DNA of 64,000 bases, taken from the NCBI GenBank assembly GCA_025774805.1, contig JALGZR010000012.1, positions 1 through 64,000 of the forward strand, written 5' to 3'. The stretch comes from a bacterium (GTDB lineage: Bacteria; ARS69). Both the position numbers and the translations under genes were made by a program. This document shows, in pieces, positions 18,123 to 26,231 of the stretch. Numbering within the stretch: the first letter of the stretch is position 1; each line of letters opens with the position of its first letter. A model generated the notes under the pieces. That model was given only the letters and a program-made list of their open reading frames with translations, had not been told where the DNA came from and did no database searches.

Positions 18123-19814
18123 ATGAAGGCAACCGTTTCGGCCGGCAGTCTCGTCTTGAAGAACCGAATTGCGCGAGTGCTCGCGGCACTTGCGCCCTCC
18201 GTCCCGGTACCGCTCGGCCTGGCGTTGATCGCGCTGGTCTCCCCGGCGGCGGCAGCTCCGGGGGACGTCCTGCACCACCTCTCCACGCCCGGCTCCACGC
18301 CCACGGGTCTCACCTTCGACGGCCGCGACCTGTGGGTGGCCGATCGCCTGGCGGACACGCTCTACGCCCTCGATCCCACCACGGGGGAGGCGCGCCGACA
18401 GATCCCCGCGCCCGGCTTCATCCCCCGAGGACTGGCCTGGGACGGTTCCCATCTGTGGTGCGTAGACGGTGAGGAGAACCGGATCAGCCGATTGGATCCC
18501 AATACCGGGGTGACGGTCCGGAGCTTCGAGTCGCCGACTCCGAACCCGCACGGTCTGACCTGGGACGGCAGCGATCTGTGGCTGGCGGACCAGTCCGAGG
18601 ACGTCCTGTGCAAGATCTCGCCGGTCGACGGCACCGTGATCGAGCGGTTCACGGCGCCCATGAAGGTCTCGACCGGCCTGGCCTGGTGGAACGGCTACCT
18701 CTGGTGCGGCGACCGCAAGGAGGACCGAATCTACCTGGTGGCCCCCGACCACGGCGGGGAAGTCGTTCTGAGCCTCGAGGCGCCGGGGGATCACGTGCGG
18801 GGTCTGACCCACGACGGCGAGTCGCTCTGGGCCGCCGACTACCAGGAGGACGCGATCTTCCGGCTCGTGATCGAGGACGACGAGACGCGGAAGTCCACCG
18901 AGCCGCACACCCTCGATCTGCTGCTCACCCAGGAGTTCCGGAACTACGGTCCCGGAGAGGTGACCGAGCTGGACGTCTACATCGCCGTCCCCCGCGAGCT
19001 CCCGAGTCAGAAGCTCTTGACGGGACCGGAGTTCACCCCCTCCCCCGACGAGATCGTCCGGGATCGCTGGGACCAGCCCGTGGCCCACTTCCGCCTCCAC
19101 GACCTGCCCCTGGCCGAGCGCAGGCAGATCCGGATGAGCGTGCGGACCGAGCTGGCCGCCGTTCGCCACTTCGTCTTTCCCCATCTTGTGGGCGAGCTCG
19201 AGGACCTTCCCGAGGAAGTCCGCGAGCGATACCTCGTGGACGAGGACAAGTACCGCCTCGAGGATCCCCGGATCCGGAAGGCGGTTTCCGAAGCGGTCGG
19301 CGACGAGACGAATCCGTACTGGATGATGCGAAACATCCACCGTCACATCCGTGAGCGAATGCACTACGAGCTGGCCGGCGGCTGGAACGTCGCTCCCCGG
19401 GTGCTCGAGCGCGGCAACGGCTCGTGCAGCGAGTACACGTTCGTCTTCATCGCAATGTGCCGGGCCGCGGGCGTACCGGCGCGCTACGTCGGCTCCGTGG
19501 TGATCCGCGGCGACGAGGCCAGCACCGACGAGGTGTTCCACCGCTGGAGTCAGGTGTACCTGCCGGGGTACGGCTGGGTGCACGTCGATCCGCAGGGGGG
19601 GGACAAGGAACTGCCGGGGCAGGTCGCCGAGTCGATCGGGGTGCTGTCGAATCGCTTTCTGATCACCACCGAGGGCGGCGGGAACTCGGAGTACCTCGGC
19701 TGGAACTACAACCACGACGAGAGGTGGCGATCGCGCGGGCCGGTCAAGGTGCACGTGGAAGCGGTCGGGGAGTGGAGCCCGGTAGAGGGGACCGAGGAGA
19801 ACGAGGAGGGGTGA
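18123..19814 (+). CDS. Exported protein: beta-propeller fused to transglutaminase-like domain
   Basis: The product is 563 residues. ATG 18123 follows GGGGAGG; a signal-like stretch ends near residue 45 (VSPAAAA). Residues about 50-255 are five to six repeats of the form GLTWDGSDLWLADQSEDVL, an NHL/SMP-30-like propeller with a conserved WDG-LW-AD unit. Residues about 395-500 are a transglutaminase core with the catalytic triad C435 (GNGSCSEYTFVF), H473 (HRWSQVYLPGYGW) and D489 (VHVDPQ). This fold in bacteria is usually a cysteine protease or amidase, not a cross-linker. The two parts are joined by a beta-rich linker. A TACTAT box at 18013-18018 may be its -10 element. Ligand and substrate are unknown. 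Confidence 0.85.
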   Translation: MKATVSAGSLVLKNRIARVLAALAPSVPVPLGLALIALVSPAAAAPGDVLHHLSTPGSTPTGLTFDGRDLWVADRLADTLYALDPTTGEARRQIPAPGFIPRGLAWDGSHLWCVDGEENRISRLDPNTGVTVRSFESPTPNPHGLTWDGSDLWLADQSEDVLCKISPVDGTVIERFTAPMKVSTGLAWWNGYLWCGDRKEDRIYLVAPDHGGEVVLSLEAPGDHVRGLTHDGESLWAADYQEDAIFRLVIEDDETRKSTEPHTLDLLLTQEFRNYGPGEVTELDVYIAVPRELPSQKLLTGPEFTPSPDEIVRDRWDQPVAHFRLHDLPLAERRQIRMSVRTELAAVRHFVFPHLVGELEDLPEEVRERYLVDEDKYRLEDPRIRKAVSEAVGDETNPYWMMRNIHRHIRERMHYELAGGWNVAPRVLERGNGSCSEYTFVFIAMCRAAGVPARYVGSVVIRGDEASTDEVFHRWSQVYLPGYGWVHVDPQGGDKELPGQVAESIGVLSNRFLITTEGGGNSEYLGWNYNHDERWRSRGPVKVHVEAVGEWSPVEGTEENEEG

Positions 19815-19875
19815 GGGGAGTCGAGATCGGATCCGCTCGAGATCCCTGAACGTCCGTTGTTGCGGATCGGTTCCT

Positions 19876-20745
19876 TCACCCCGCGATCGTCACGAAGACG
19901 GGCACCGTCGTCCCGCAATGACCGACCCGCTCCGGATCCCCCGCATTCAACCAGCGATCGAGCGCCTCGCGACACGCGCCGACCGCCGGCGCATTATCCG
20001 GCAGGTCGCTCGCGTGCGCGAAGAGCCGCAGCATCTCCTCCCACTTGGCACGGCACTCCCTCGCCGTCTCGTAGCGCGTCACGAAGATCGCGTGCACCCG
20101 CATCTCGACGTCGCCGAAGCCTGCGGCCCGCGCCAGACCCGGCACCTGCGGCCCGATCGCCAGATCCGCCGGCGCCCGCGCCTCGCGGCACTGCTCGATG
20201 ACCGCCGCAAAGGACCGGGTCACTTCCTCCAGAGGCCCGTCGAAGAACCAGCGCTGCCCCAGGTTGTCCGGCTCGGCCGCCACGAGCGCGCCGCCCGGCC
20301 GCAGAACCCGTCGGCTCTCCCGCAGGGCGTCCGCCGGGGACGCGACGTGTTGAAGCGTCATGCAGAAGAGGACGACATCCGTCGTTTCGTCTCCGAGCGG
20401 AAGGGCTTCTCCGCTGCCCGCAACGAAGCGCGTGCGTTCCGCGAGCGGTCCACCCTCCAAGTCCTCACGAGTTTCGGCCAACCGCGCCCTGTCCACGTCT
20501 ACGCCGAGATACGAAAGCCCGGGCGCCTGAGGCAGGACTTTCCGCGCGACGTGTCCGAGACCGCAGCCGACCTCGACCAGCTCCCGGCACCCGTCCGGGA
20601 TCGCTTCTACAAGAGCCCGGGTGAAGCCGGCGTCCCACCACGACTCTCGGCCGCGCCGCAGCTCTTCCGCGGTCAGCCCGTCCGCGCTCTCGTCGGCGGC
20701 CGCCGGGTTCGGATCGTCGGATGGCGAAGCGCCGTCGTCTCTCAC
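19876..20745 (-). CDS. SAM-dependent methyltransferase (class I)
   Basis: The product is 289 residues starting at GTG 20745. Motif I is VEVGCGLGHVA near residues 57-67, followed by the acidic ribose-binding VDVD and by the post-I region SGEALPLGDETTDVVLFCMTLQHV, as in UbiE/Methyltransf_11 enzymes. RVLRPGGALVAAEP is motif III. The C-terminal third is helical and probably binds the acceptor, which is unknown. It starts 2 bp after the stop of the preceding methyltransferase gene, so the two are cotranscribed and probably coupled. Confidence 0.85.
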   Translation of the reverse strand: MRDDGASPSDDPNPAAADESADGLTAEELRRGRESWWDAGFTRALVEAIPDGCRELVEVGCGLGHVARKVLPQAPGLSYLGVDVDRARLAETREDLEGGPLAERTRFVAGSGEALPLGDETTDVVLFCMTLQHVASPADALRESRRVLRPGGALVAAEPDNLGQRWFFDGPLEEVTRSFAAVIEQCREARAPADLAIGPQVPGLARAAGFGDVEMRVHAIFVTRYETARECRAKWEEMLRLFAHASDLPDNAPAVGACREALDRWLNAGDPERVGHCGTTVPVFVTIAG

Positions 20746-20747
20746 TT

Positions 20748-21569
20748 CTATCGCGACGTGGGCATCGGGTCGTAGGCCTCACGGCCGGAGGAGCGGGGAA
20801 GGCTTCGCTCCATGACCGCGGTCCGCACGCGGACCCGTTCGAGGTGCGGGGTCGCGACCGCGACGAGACTGACGCCGGTGGGGAATCCGACGTGATTCTC
20901 GACGATGCGGAACCAGTAGTCGGCGGCCGATTCCCACCAGTGGCGCGGCCGCTCGAAGGAAGGCAGTGCGTTCTCACCCCGGGTGGAGCGGTCGGCGACA
21001 CGGTTCCCCAGGATCGTCGCCGGTACGCCGAAGAGGTTCCAGTGGCGCAGTTGCAGGGTCCGAAACCCCGACTCGGTGAGGCGCTCGCGAAGGGACTCGG
21101 AATCGTAGGCTCGCACGGGTCCGCGAATCGCCTCGGTCGTCTCCCGGGTCCACGGTTGCGCGCGAACGCGGACGACGAGCCGTCCCTCCGGCTCGATCGA
21201 GCGGTGAATCCGCTCGAGCACGGCGACGTCGTCCCGAAGCCTCTCGAGCGTGTCGAGACAGACGACGTTGGACATGTAGCGGTCGGGGACTCCGAGGTCC
21301 TGGCGATCGGGATCCCGACAGACGAGGTCGAATCGGAGGCCTCTCTCCCGAGCGAAATCCCCGAGCCGGTTCAGACGCCTTCGGTTCCAATCGATGACGA
21401 CCACGTCGTGGTCGCGCGCCGCCAGGAGCGCCACCTCGCAGGCCCCGAGCACCAGGGTGGGTCCGGGCAAAAGCATCGAGCAGAGAAATGCGGGGAGGTT
21501 GCGCGCTCCGGACTCGGTCTCCCCGAGCGAGGAGGGGGGAGGGAAGGGGCTGTCAGGATTCCAGGTCAT
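20748..21569 (-). CDS. SAM-dependent methyltransferase-like protein
   Basis: The product is 273 residues. The N-terminal half has a Rossmann-like core: PTLVLGACEVALLAARDHDVVVIDWN (motif I in the variant form GACE, then an acidic residue after strand 2), and YMSNVVCLDTLERLRDD with LERIHRSIEPEGRLVVRV (motifs II/III). The Gly-rich loop is atypical, so activity is less certain than for its neighbour. ATG 21569 lies in a region with a TACGAT -10-like box on the minus strand (21670-21665). It is the promoter-proximal gene of a two-methyltransferase unit. Confidence 0.7.
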   Translation of the reverse strand: MTWNPDSPFPPPSSLGETESGARNLPAFLCSMLLPGPTLVLGACEVALLAARDHDVVVIDWNRRRLNRLGDFARERGLRFDLVCRDPDRQDLGVPDRYMSNVVCLDTLERLRDDVAVLERIHRSIEPEGRLVVRVRAQPWTRETTEAIRGPVRAYDSESLRERLTESGFRTLQLRHWNLFGVPATILGNRVADRSTRGENALPSFERPRHWWESAADYWFRIVENHVGFPTGVSLVAVATPHLERVRVRTAVMERSLPRSSGREAYDPMPTSR

Positions 21570-21794
21570 GACGATCGCCCCAGGCCGATCCGGCGTTCTC
21601 GTGCGAGCGGCGGAGGGCAGGCCCCGGATCCGAGCGCGCCCCCCGCGGACACCGCTCCGCGGGAATCGTAGCATCTCCGGAGGGGGAAGTCCCATTCCCC
21701 GTCGTACCCCGACCGGGTACCTTCCGGCAATCGTGATCCCCCGCGCCGGGTCGATCGGGCCGGGGGGCACGGGCGGGAGAGGCGGGCGCACACG

Positions 21795-24077
21795 ATGGAT
21801 CCCATGGCGGAGACTTCCCTCCCGGCGATCGTCGCGGCGGCGCGCGCGGAGGGACGCGCGGTCCTCCTGGAGACGGAGGGCATGTCCGTCCTCGACGGTC
21901 TGGGGATTGCCACGCCCGCCCGCCTCTTCGTCGCCGACTCCGGCGAGGCCGAGCGGGCCGACCTGGAGACGATCCCCGGATCCGACGTCGTGCTCAAGAT
22001 CGTCTCGGGGGAGATCCTCCACAAGAGCGAAGTGGGCGGCGTGCGAGTCCTGCCGAAGGAACGACGGGCCGTCGCCGAAGCGATCCGGTCGATGGAGAGG
22101 CGTCTCGCGGGCCGGGGACGATCCGGGTTTCTCCTCGCGGAGCGCATCCAGTACGACCCGGCGCTCGGAGGGGAGCTCCTGCTCGGCCTCCGCTGGACGG
22201 AGGACTTCGGCCCGGTCGTGACCTTCGGCCCCGGGGGGATTCACACCGAGTTCCTCGCGGACCACCTGCGTCCCGGATGCGAGGTGGCGATCCTCTCGCC
22301 TCGATTCGCGTCCCCCGAGGGCATTCGGAGAGCACTCGAGGGGAAGGCGATCACGCCGCTCGTCACGGGGGGACTCCGGGGGCGGGAGGCCCGGCTCGAA
22401 GGGGACGCTCTCGTGGAGCTCCTCTCCCGATTCCTCGACTTCGCCGTGGAGCATGCGCCGGCCGAGCTCCTCGAGCTGGAGATCAATCCACTCGTGCTCA
22501 CGGCCCGCGGGCCGGTCGCCCTCGACGCGCTCGCCCGGCTCGCCCCCGCCGACGGCTCGGTTCCGCGTCCCCGTCCCGCGCCGCGCCCCCTCGAGAAGCT
22601 GGAGAAGCTCCTGCGTCCCGGCTCCGTGGCGGTCGTCGGCGTCTCCGATCGCCCGAATCCGGGCAATCTCATCGTCCGCAATCTCCTCCGTGACGGATTC
22701 CCCACCGATCGGATTCACGTGATCAAGCCGGGCCGCGACGAGTTCCTCGGCTGTCCGTGCCATCCCGACCTCCACGCACTTCCGGAGCCGGTCGACGTCT
22801 TGGTCCTGAGCGTTGCCGCCGCGCAGGTCCCCGCCGCCATCGAGGTCGTGATCGAGAGACGTCAGGCCGAAACGATGATCGTGATTCCCGGCGGCCTCGG
22901 GGAGACGGCGGGCTCGCAGGCCCTCGTCGATCGGGCCGAGGCGGCGCTGGCCGCGTCGCGCCGGACCGACTGGGGAGGTCCCCTGATCAACGGCGGCAAC
23001 TGCCTCGGCATCCGCTCGAAACCCGGACGCTACGACACCCTGTTCATCCCCCGGCACAAGCTGCCTTCCCCCCAGACCGGGATCTCCCCGGTGGCGCTCA
23101 TCTCCCAGAGCGGAGCTCTGGCCGTCGCGCGTGCGAGCAAGCTCTCGGGGCTGAATCCCCGCTACATCCTCTCCGTCGGAAACCAGATCGATCTCACCGT
23201 GGGAGACTACCTCACGTACCTGGAGGGCGATCGGGAGGTGGAGGTCTTCGCCTGCTACGTCGAGGGGTTCCGGCCGGGGGACGGTCTCCCCTGGCTCGAG
23301 GCCGCGTCGCGGATCACCGCGAGCGGACGCACCGTGATTCTCTACCGGGCGGGACGGACCGAAGCGGGCCGGGCAGCGTCCGCCTCCCACACCGCCTCGA
23401 TCGCGGGGGACTACCCCGTCACCCGCGAGCTCGCCGCGCAGGCGGGCGTGACCGTCGCGGAATCGCTCGCCGACTTCGAGGATCTCGCGCTCACCTTCGG
23501 CCTGCTTCGCGGAAGGGAGGCGAAGGGGATGCGGCTCGGCGCGCTCTCCAACGCCGGCTTCGAGTGCGTGGGCTTCGCGGATCACCTCGGGGACTTCACG
23601 CTGCCGACCCTGACCCGCAAGACGACCTCCCGCATCGACGCGACTCTCGAGCGCTCCGGACTCGGCGGCGTCGTCGAGGTCCGCAATCCGATGGACGTGA
23701 CGCCGATCCTGGCCGACGCGGAGTTCGAGGATATCGCGCGGGCAGTCCTCGAAGACGACGGCGTCGACGTCGGAGTCGTCGGATGCGTTCCGCTGACCGG
23801 CGCGCTCCACACCCTCCCCGGGGGGGAGGGGCACGAAGAGGACCTCTCGAGCGAGGGCTCGATCGTTTCGCGACTGGCGCGCGTCTTCCGCGCCTCATCC
23901 AAGCCGTGGGTCGCGGTGGTCGACGGGGGGGCGCTCTACGATCCGATGGCCCGAGCCCTCGAGGAGCGGGGCATCCCCACGTTTCGCACGGCCGATCGCG
24001 CGCTGCGCGCGCTGGGAGCATTCTGCCGCTCCCGAGGGTTCCTCCCACGGGTTGTGCCCCCGGGAGGGAGCGACTAG
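21795..24077 (+). CDS. ADP-forming acyl-CoA synthetase (fused beta-alpha)
   Basis: The product is 760 residues. It interconverts acyl-CoA + ADP + phosphate with a free acid + CoA + ATP, conserving a thioester as ATP. Residues about 15-245 are an ATP-grasp domain (VVLKIVSGEILHKSEVGGV; LLELEINPLV). Residues 270-400 are the CoA-binding Rossmann domain (SVAVVGVSDRPNPGN), and 430-740 are succinyl-CoA-ligase-like domains. The phosphorylated active-site histidine is H532 in ASASHTASIAGDY. The order beta-then-alpha is a permutation of the usual archaeal ACD layout. The TAG stop lies in a CTAG that begins a repeat element. Confidence 0.88.
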   Translation: MDPMAETSLPAIVAAARAEGRAVLLETEGMSVLDGLGIATPARLFVADSGEAERADLETIPGSDVVLKIVSGEILHKSEVGGVRVLPKERRAVAEAIRSMERRLAGRGRSGFLLAERIQYDPALGGELLLGLRWTEDFGPVVTFGPGGIHTEFLADHLRPGCEVAILSPRFASPEGIRRALEGKAITPLVTGGLRGREARLEGDALVELLSRFLDFAVEHAPAELLELEINPLVLTARGPVALDALARLAPADGSVPRPRPAPRPLEKLEKLLRPGSVAVVGVSDRPNPGNLIVRNLLRDGFPTDRIHVIKPGRDEFLGCPCHPDLHALPEPVDVLVLSVAAAQVPAAIEVVIERRQAETMIVIPGGLGETAGSQALVDRAEAALAASRRTDWGGPLINGGNCLGIRSKPGRYDTLFIPRHKLPSPQTGISPVALISQSGALAVARASKLSGLNPRYILSVGNQIDLTVGDYLTYLEGDREVEVFACYVEGFRPGDGLPWLEAASRITASGRTVILYRAGRTEAGRAASASHTASIAGDYPVTRELAAQAGVTVAESLADFEDLALTFGLLRGREAKGMRLGALSNAGFECVGFADHLGDFTLPTLTRKTTSRIDATLERSGLGGVVEVRNPMDVTPILADAEFEDIARAVLEDDGVDVGVVGCVPLTGALHTLPGGEGHEEDLSSEGSIVSRLARVFRASSKPWVAVVDGGALYDPMARALEERGIPTFRTADRALRALGAFCRSRGFLPRVVPPGGSD

Positions 24078-24210
24078 CCTCGATCCGTCAGAATACCTCG
24101 AGGGAAAACGCACGAGAGCGCGCCAGCCGGGGTCGCGCGCAGCCCGAGCCAAGCGGAGCTTATCTCACGATAAGTGAGTATTGGCGAGGGCGAGCACGGC
24201 CGCGGATGGC
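24074..24210 (+). repeat. Family B repeat, copy 1 (CTAGCCTCGATCCGTCAGAA type)
   Basis: It starts with CTAG (24074-24077), which contains the stop codon of the acyl-CoA synthetase gene, followed by CCTCGATCCGTCAGAA. The 92-bp core at 24119-24210 is base-for-base identical to the reverse complement of 35237-35328. The core contains a small palindrome, CTTATC-TCAC-GATAAG. It ends at the putative start of the STAS gene. Confidence 0.85.
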
Positions 24211-24212
24211 GT

Positions 24213-24563
24213 GTGTGGACCGAGCTCGAGATCGAAAGAGTCCAGCCCGCCCGAGCCGATGCCGTCGTCTTCCGTCTCTCCGGCGCGCTGTCCGACAGCA
24301 AGCACAGCTACCTCTTTCTCGAGAAGGTCAAGAAGGAGGTCGAGGACGGCCGGCGTTACCTGGTCATCAACTTCAAGGACGTGACCCGGATGACGAGCAG
24401 CGGGATCGGGATCCTCTGCGCGTGCTACACGACGATTCTCGGCGTGAAGGGCTCGATGTCCGTGATCGGGGTCACCGAGCGGAACCGCGCTCTCCTGAAC
24501 GCCGTCGGCCTCTGGGACCGTCTGGACGCTCACGACTCCGAAGACGATCTGGATCTGGGCTGA
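24213..24563 (+). CDS. STAS-domain protein (anti-sigma-factor antagonist-like)
   Basis: The product is 116 residues from GTG 24213; an in-frame GTG at 24174 would add 13 residues encoded by the repeat. The fold signature is complete: VVFRLSGALSDSKHSYLFLEKVKKEVEDGRRYLVINFKDVTRMTSSGIGILC. In SpoIIAA/RsbV proteins the Ser in D-(S/T)-SG-I is phosphorylated; here the motif is MTSSGIG. It should take part in a partner switch with a kinase and a PP2C phosphatase. It is convergent with an FHA-GAF-PP2C gene, with only 6 bp between stops. Its ribosome site is poor, perhaps because the repeat displaced the native leader. Confidence 0.8.
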   Translation: MWTELEIERVQPARADAVVFRLSGALSDSKHSYLFLEKVKKEVEDGRRYLVINFKDVTRMTSSGIGILCACYTTILGVKGSMSVIGVTERNRALLNAVGLWDRLDAHDSEDDLDLG

Positions 24564-24569
24564 CCTCGA

Positions 24570-26231
24570 TCAGCCGCGCTTCGCCACGACGAGGGTCACG
24601 TCGTCCTGCGGCTCCTCGGGATGCGTGAAGTCCCGAATGTCGTCGATCAGCCGCTCCAGGAGCTCCCCGGGAGGGAGATTCCGGTGGCGGCGCAGCGACT
24701 CGCGCAGCCGCTCCTCCCCGAACTGCGCCTCGCCAGGGTCTTCCGCCTCGGTCACCCCGTCGCTGTATAGAAGGAGTGTCCCCCCGGGGGGGAGCTCGAC
24801 GGTCCGGACGTGGTACTCCGCGTCGGAGAACGGGCCGAGGAGCGGGTCCCCGGTGGAGAGCTCCGTCATCTCCCCCGTTCCGGAGAGGAGGAACGGCGGA
24901 TTGTGTCCCGCGTTCACGTACTCCAGTCGGCCGGTGGCCGGATCGAGCCGCGCGAGGAAGAGGGTGACCATCCGCTCGCCCCGCAGCTCGGAGTGCAGGG
25001 TCCGGTTGATCCGTGACGTCTCGACCGGAAGAGGGAGGCCGGCCTCCTCGTACGCCTGGACCTTCGCGTGGATCGCCGCCATCAGCAGGGCCGCGGACAT
25101 TCCCTTGCCCGAGACGTCTCCCAGGGCGAGCGTGATTCTTCCCCCAGCTCCCTCGATGTAGTCGAAGTAGTCTCCCCCGACGCCGAGACAGGGGATGCAC
25201 CGGCCGGCGAGCGACACGGATTCCGCCACCAGCGGCTTCGCGGGAAGCAGAAGCCGCTGGATCTCGACCGCCCGCTTGAGCTCCTCCTCCACCCGCGCCC
25301 GCTGCTGGAGGCGATCGAGGGCCTTCGTCTCCCGGATCTTGACGGCCGCGAGATGTCCGAGGAGCACCAGCAGGCTCAGGTCCTCGTCGCCGTAGTGCTC
25401 CTGGCCGAACCGGCGATCGGCGTAGAGGAGGCCGAGAACCTCTTCGTCGTCCCAGAGCGGTGCGCACAGGGCCGATTCGATGTGCTGCCGAATGACGCTC
25501 TCCTGCTCGTGCAGTCTCTCGTCGTGGGGCGCGTCCCGGATCAGGATCGCCTCCCGAGAGTTGAACGCGCGGCGGGCGATCGTACGGCTCAGGAGGATCT
25601 CGCGCGAGCCGGAGGCCGATCTCGGCGTGGCCGCGATCGAGAGACCGCCCCCGGTCTCGTCCGGCACCAGGAGCGCCGTGTGGGCCGGCTCGAGCACTTC
25701 GACGACGAGATCCATGATGCGGTCGAAGAGCTCGGAGAGGCTGTAGTGACCGATCAGCGCCGAGCCGATCCGATCCATTTTCTGGAGGAGCTCGGGGCCC
25801 ACCTTCGACGGGGCCGCCACCGATTCCGTGTCCAGACCCTCCTCGGATTCGAGGATCCCCTTCAGGCTCATGGTCTGGATGCCCACGGTGGCGGAGGGCT
25901 CGATCATCGGCGCCGGGGTCGACTCCGTTCCCTCCCGGAAGGAGAGATCGCACTGCCCGATTCCGACCCGGTCTCCGGGAGAGAGCTCGGTCGCGCCGGA
26001 GACCCGCACCCCGTTGACGGTCGTCCCGTTGTGGCTCCCGAGATCCTCGACCCACCAGGCGCCCCCCCGGTGCGCGATCCGGGCGTGGTTTCTCGATGCG
26101 GTTGCCGAATTGAGCTGGACGGAGTTCCACGGGCCCCGGCCGATCGTGTACGAGTGCCCGGGATGAAGCACATGATCCCGGGCCGGCTCCCCCGGGGTCC
26201 GGATCGTGAGGGTCGCCTTGAGTGCACTCAT
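24570..26231 (-). CDS. FHA-GAF-PP2C (SpoIIE/RsbU-type) phosphatase
   Basis: The product is 553 residues. FHA domain, about 24-95: TIGRGPWNSVQLNSATASRNHARI and LGSHNGTTVNG, which binds phosphothreonine. GAF domain, about 165-305, is a small-molecule sensor. PP2C phosphatase, about 340-550, has GVGGDYFDY (351-359), GDVSGKGMSAALLMA (371-385) and a closing DDVTLVV with the metal-binding aspartates. It is predicted to dephosphorylate a STAS protein in response to GAF and FHA inputs. The FHA domain suggests input from the Ser/Thr kinases of this genome. Its ATG overlaps the stop of the PLP-enzyme gene (ATGA), making it the third gene of an operon with metabolic enzymes. Confidence 0.92.
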   Translation of the reverse strand: MSALKATLTIRTPGEPARDHVLHPGHSYTIGRGPWNSVQLNSATASRNHARIAHRGGAWWVEDLGSHNGTTVNGVRVSGATELSPGDRVGIGQCDLSFREGTESTPAPMIEPSATVGIQTMSLKGILESEEGLDTESVAAPSKVGPELLQKMDRIGSALIGHYSLSELFDRIMDLVVEVLEPAHTALLVPDETGGGLSIAATPRSASGSREILLSRTIARRAFNSREAILIRDAPHDERLHEQESVIRQHIESALCAPLWDDEEVLGLLYADRRFGQEHYGDEDLSLLVLLGHLAAVKIRETKALDRLQQRARVEEELKRAVEIQRLLLPAKPLVAESVSLAGRCIPCLGVGGDYFDYIEGAGGRITLALGDVSGKGMSAALLMAAIHAKVQAYEEAGLPLPVETSRINRTLHSELRGERMVTLFLARLDPATGRLEYVNAGHNPPFLLSGTGEMTELSTGDPLLGPFSDAEYHVRTVELPPGGTLLLYSDGVTEAEDPGEAQFGEERLRESLRRHRNLPPGELLERLIDDIRDFTHPEEPQDDVTLVVAKRG

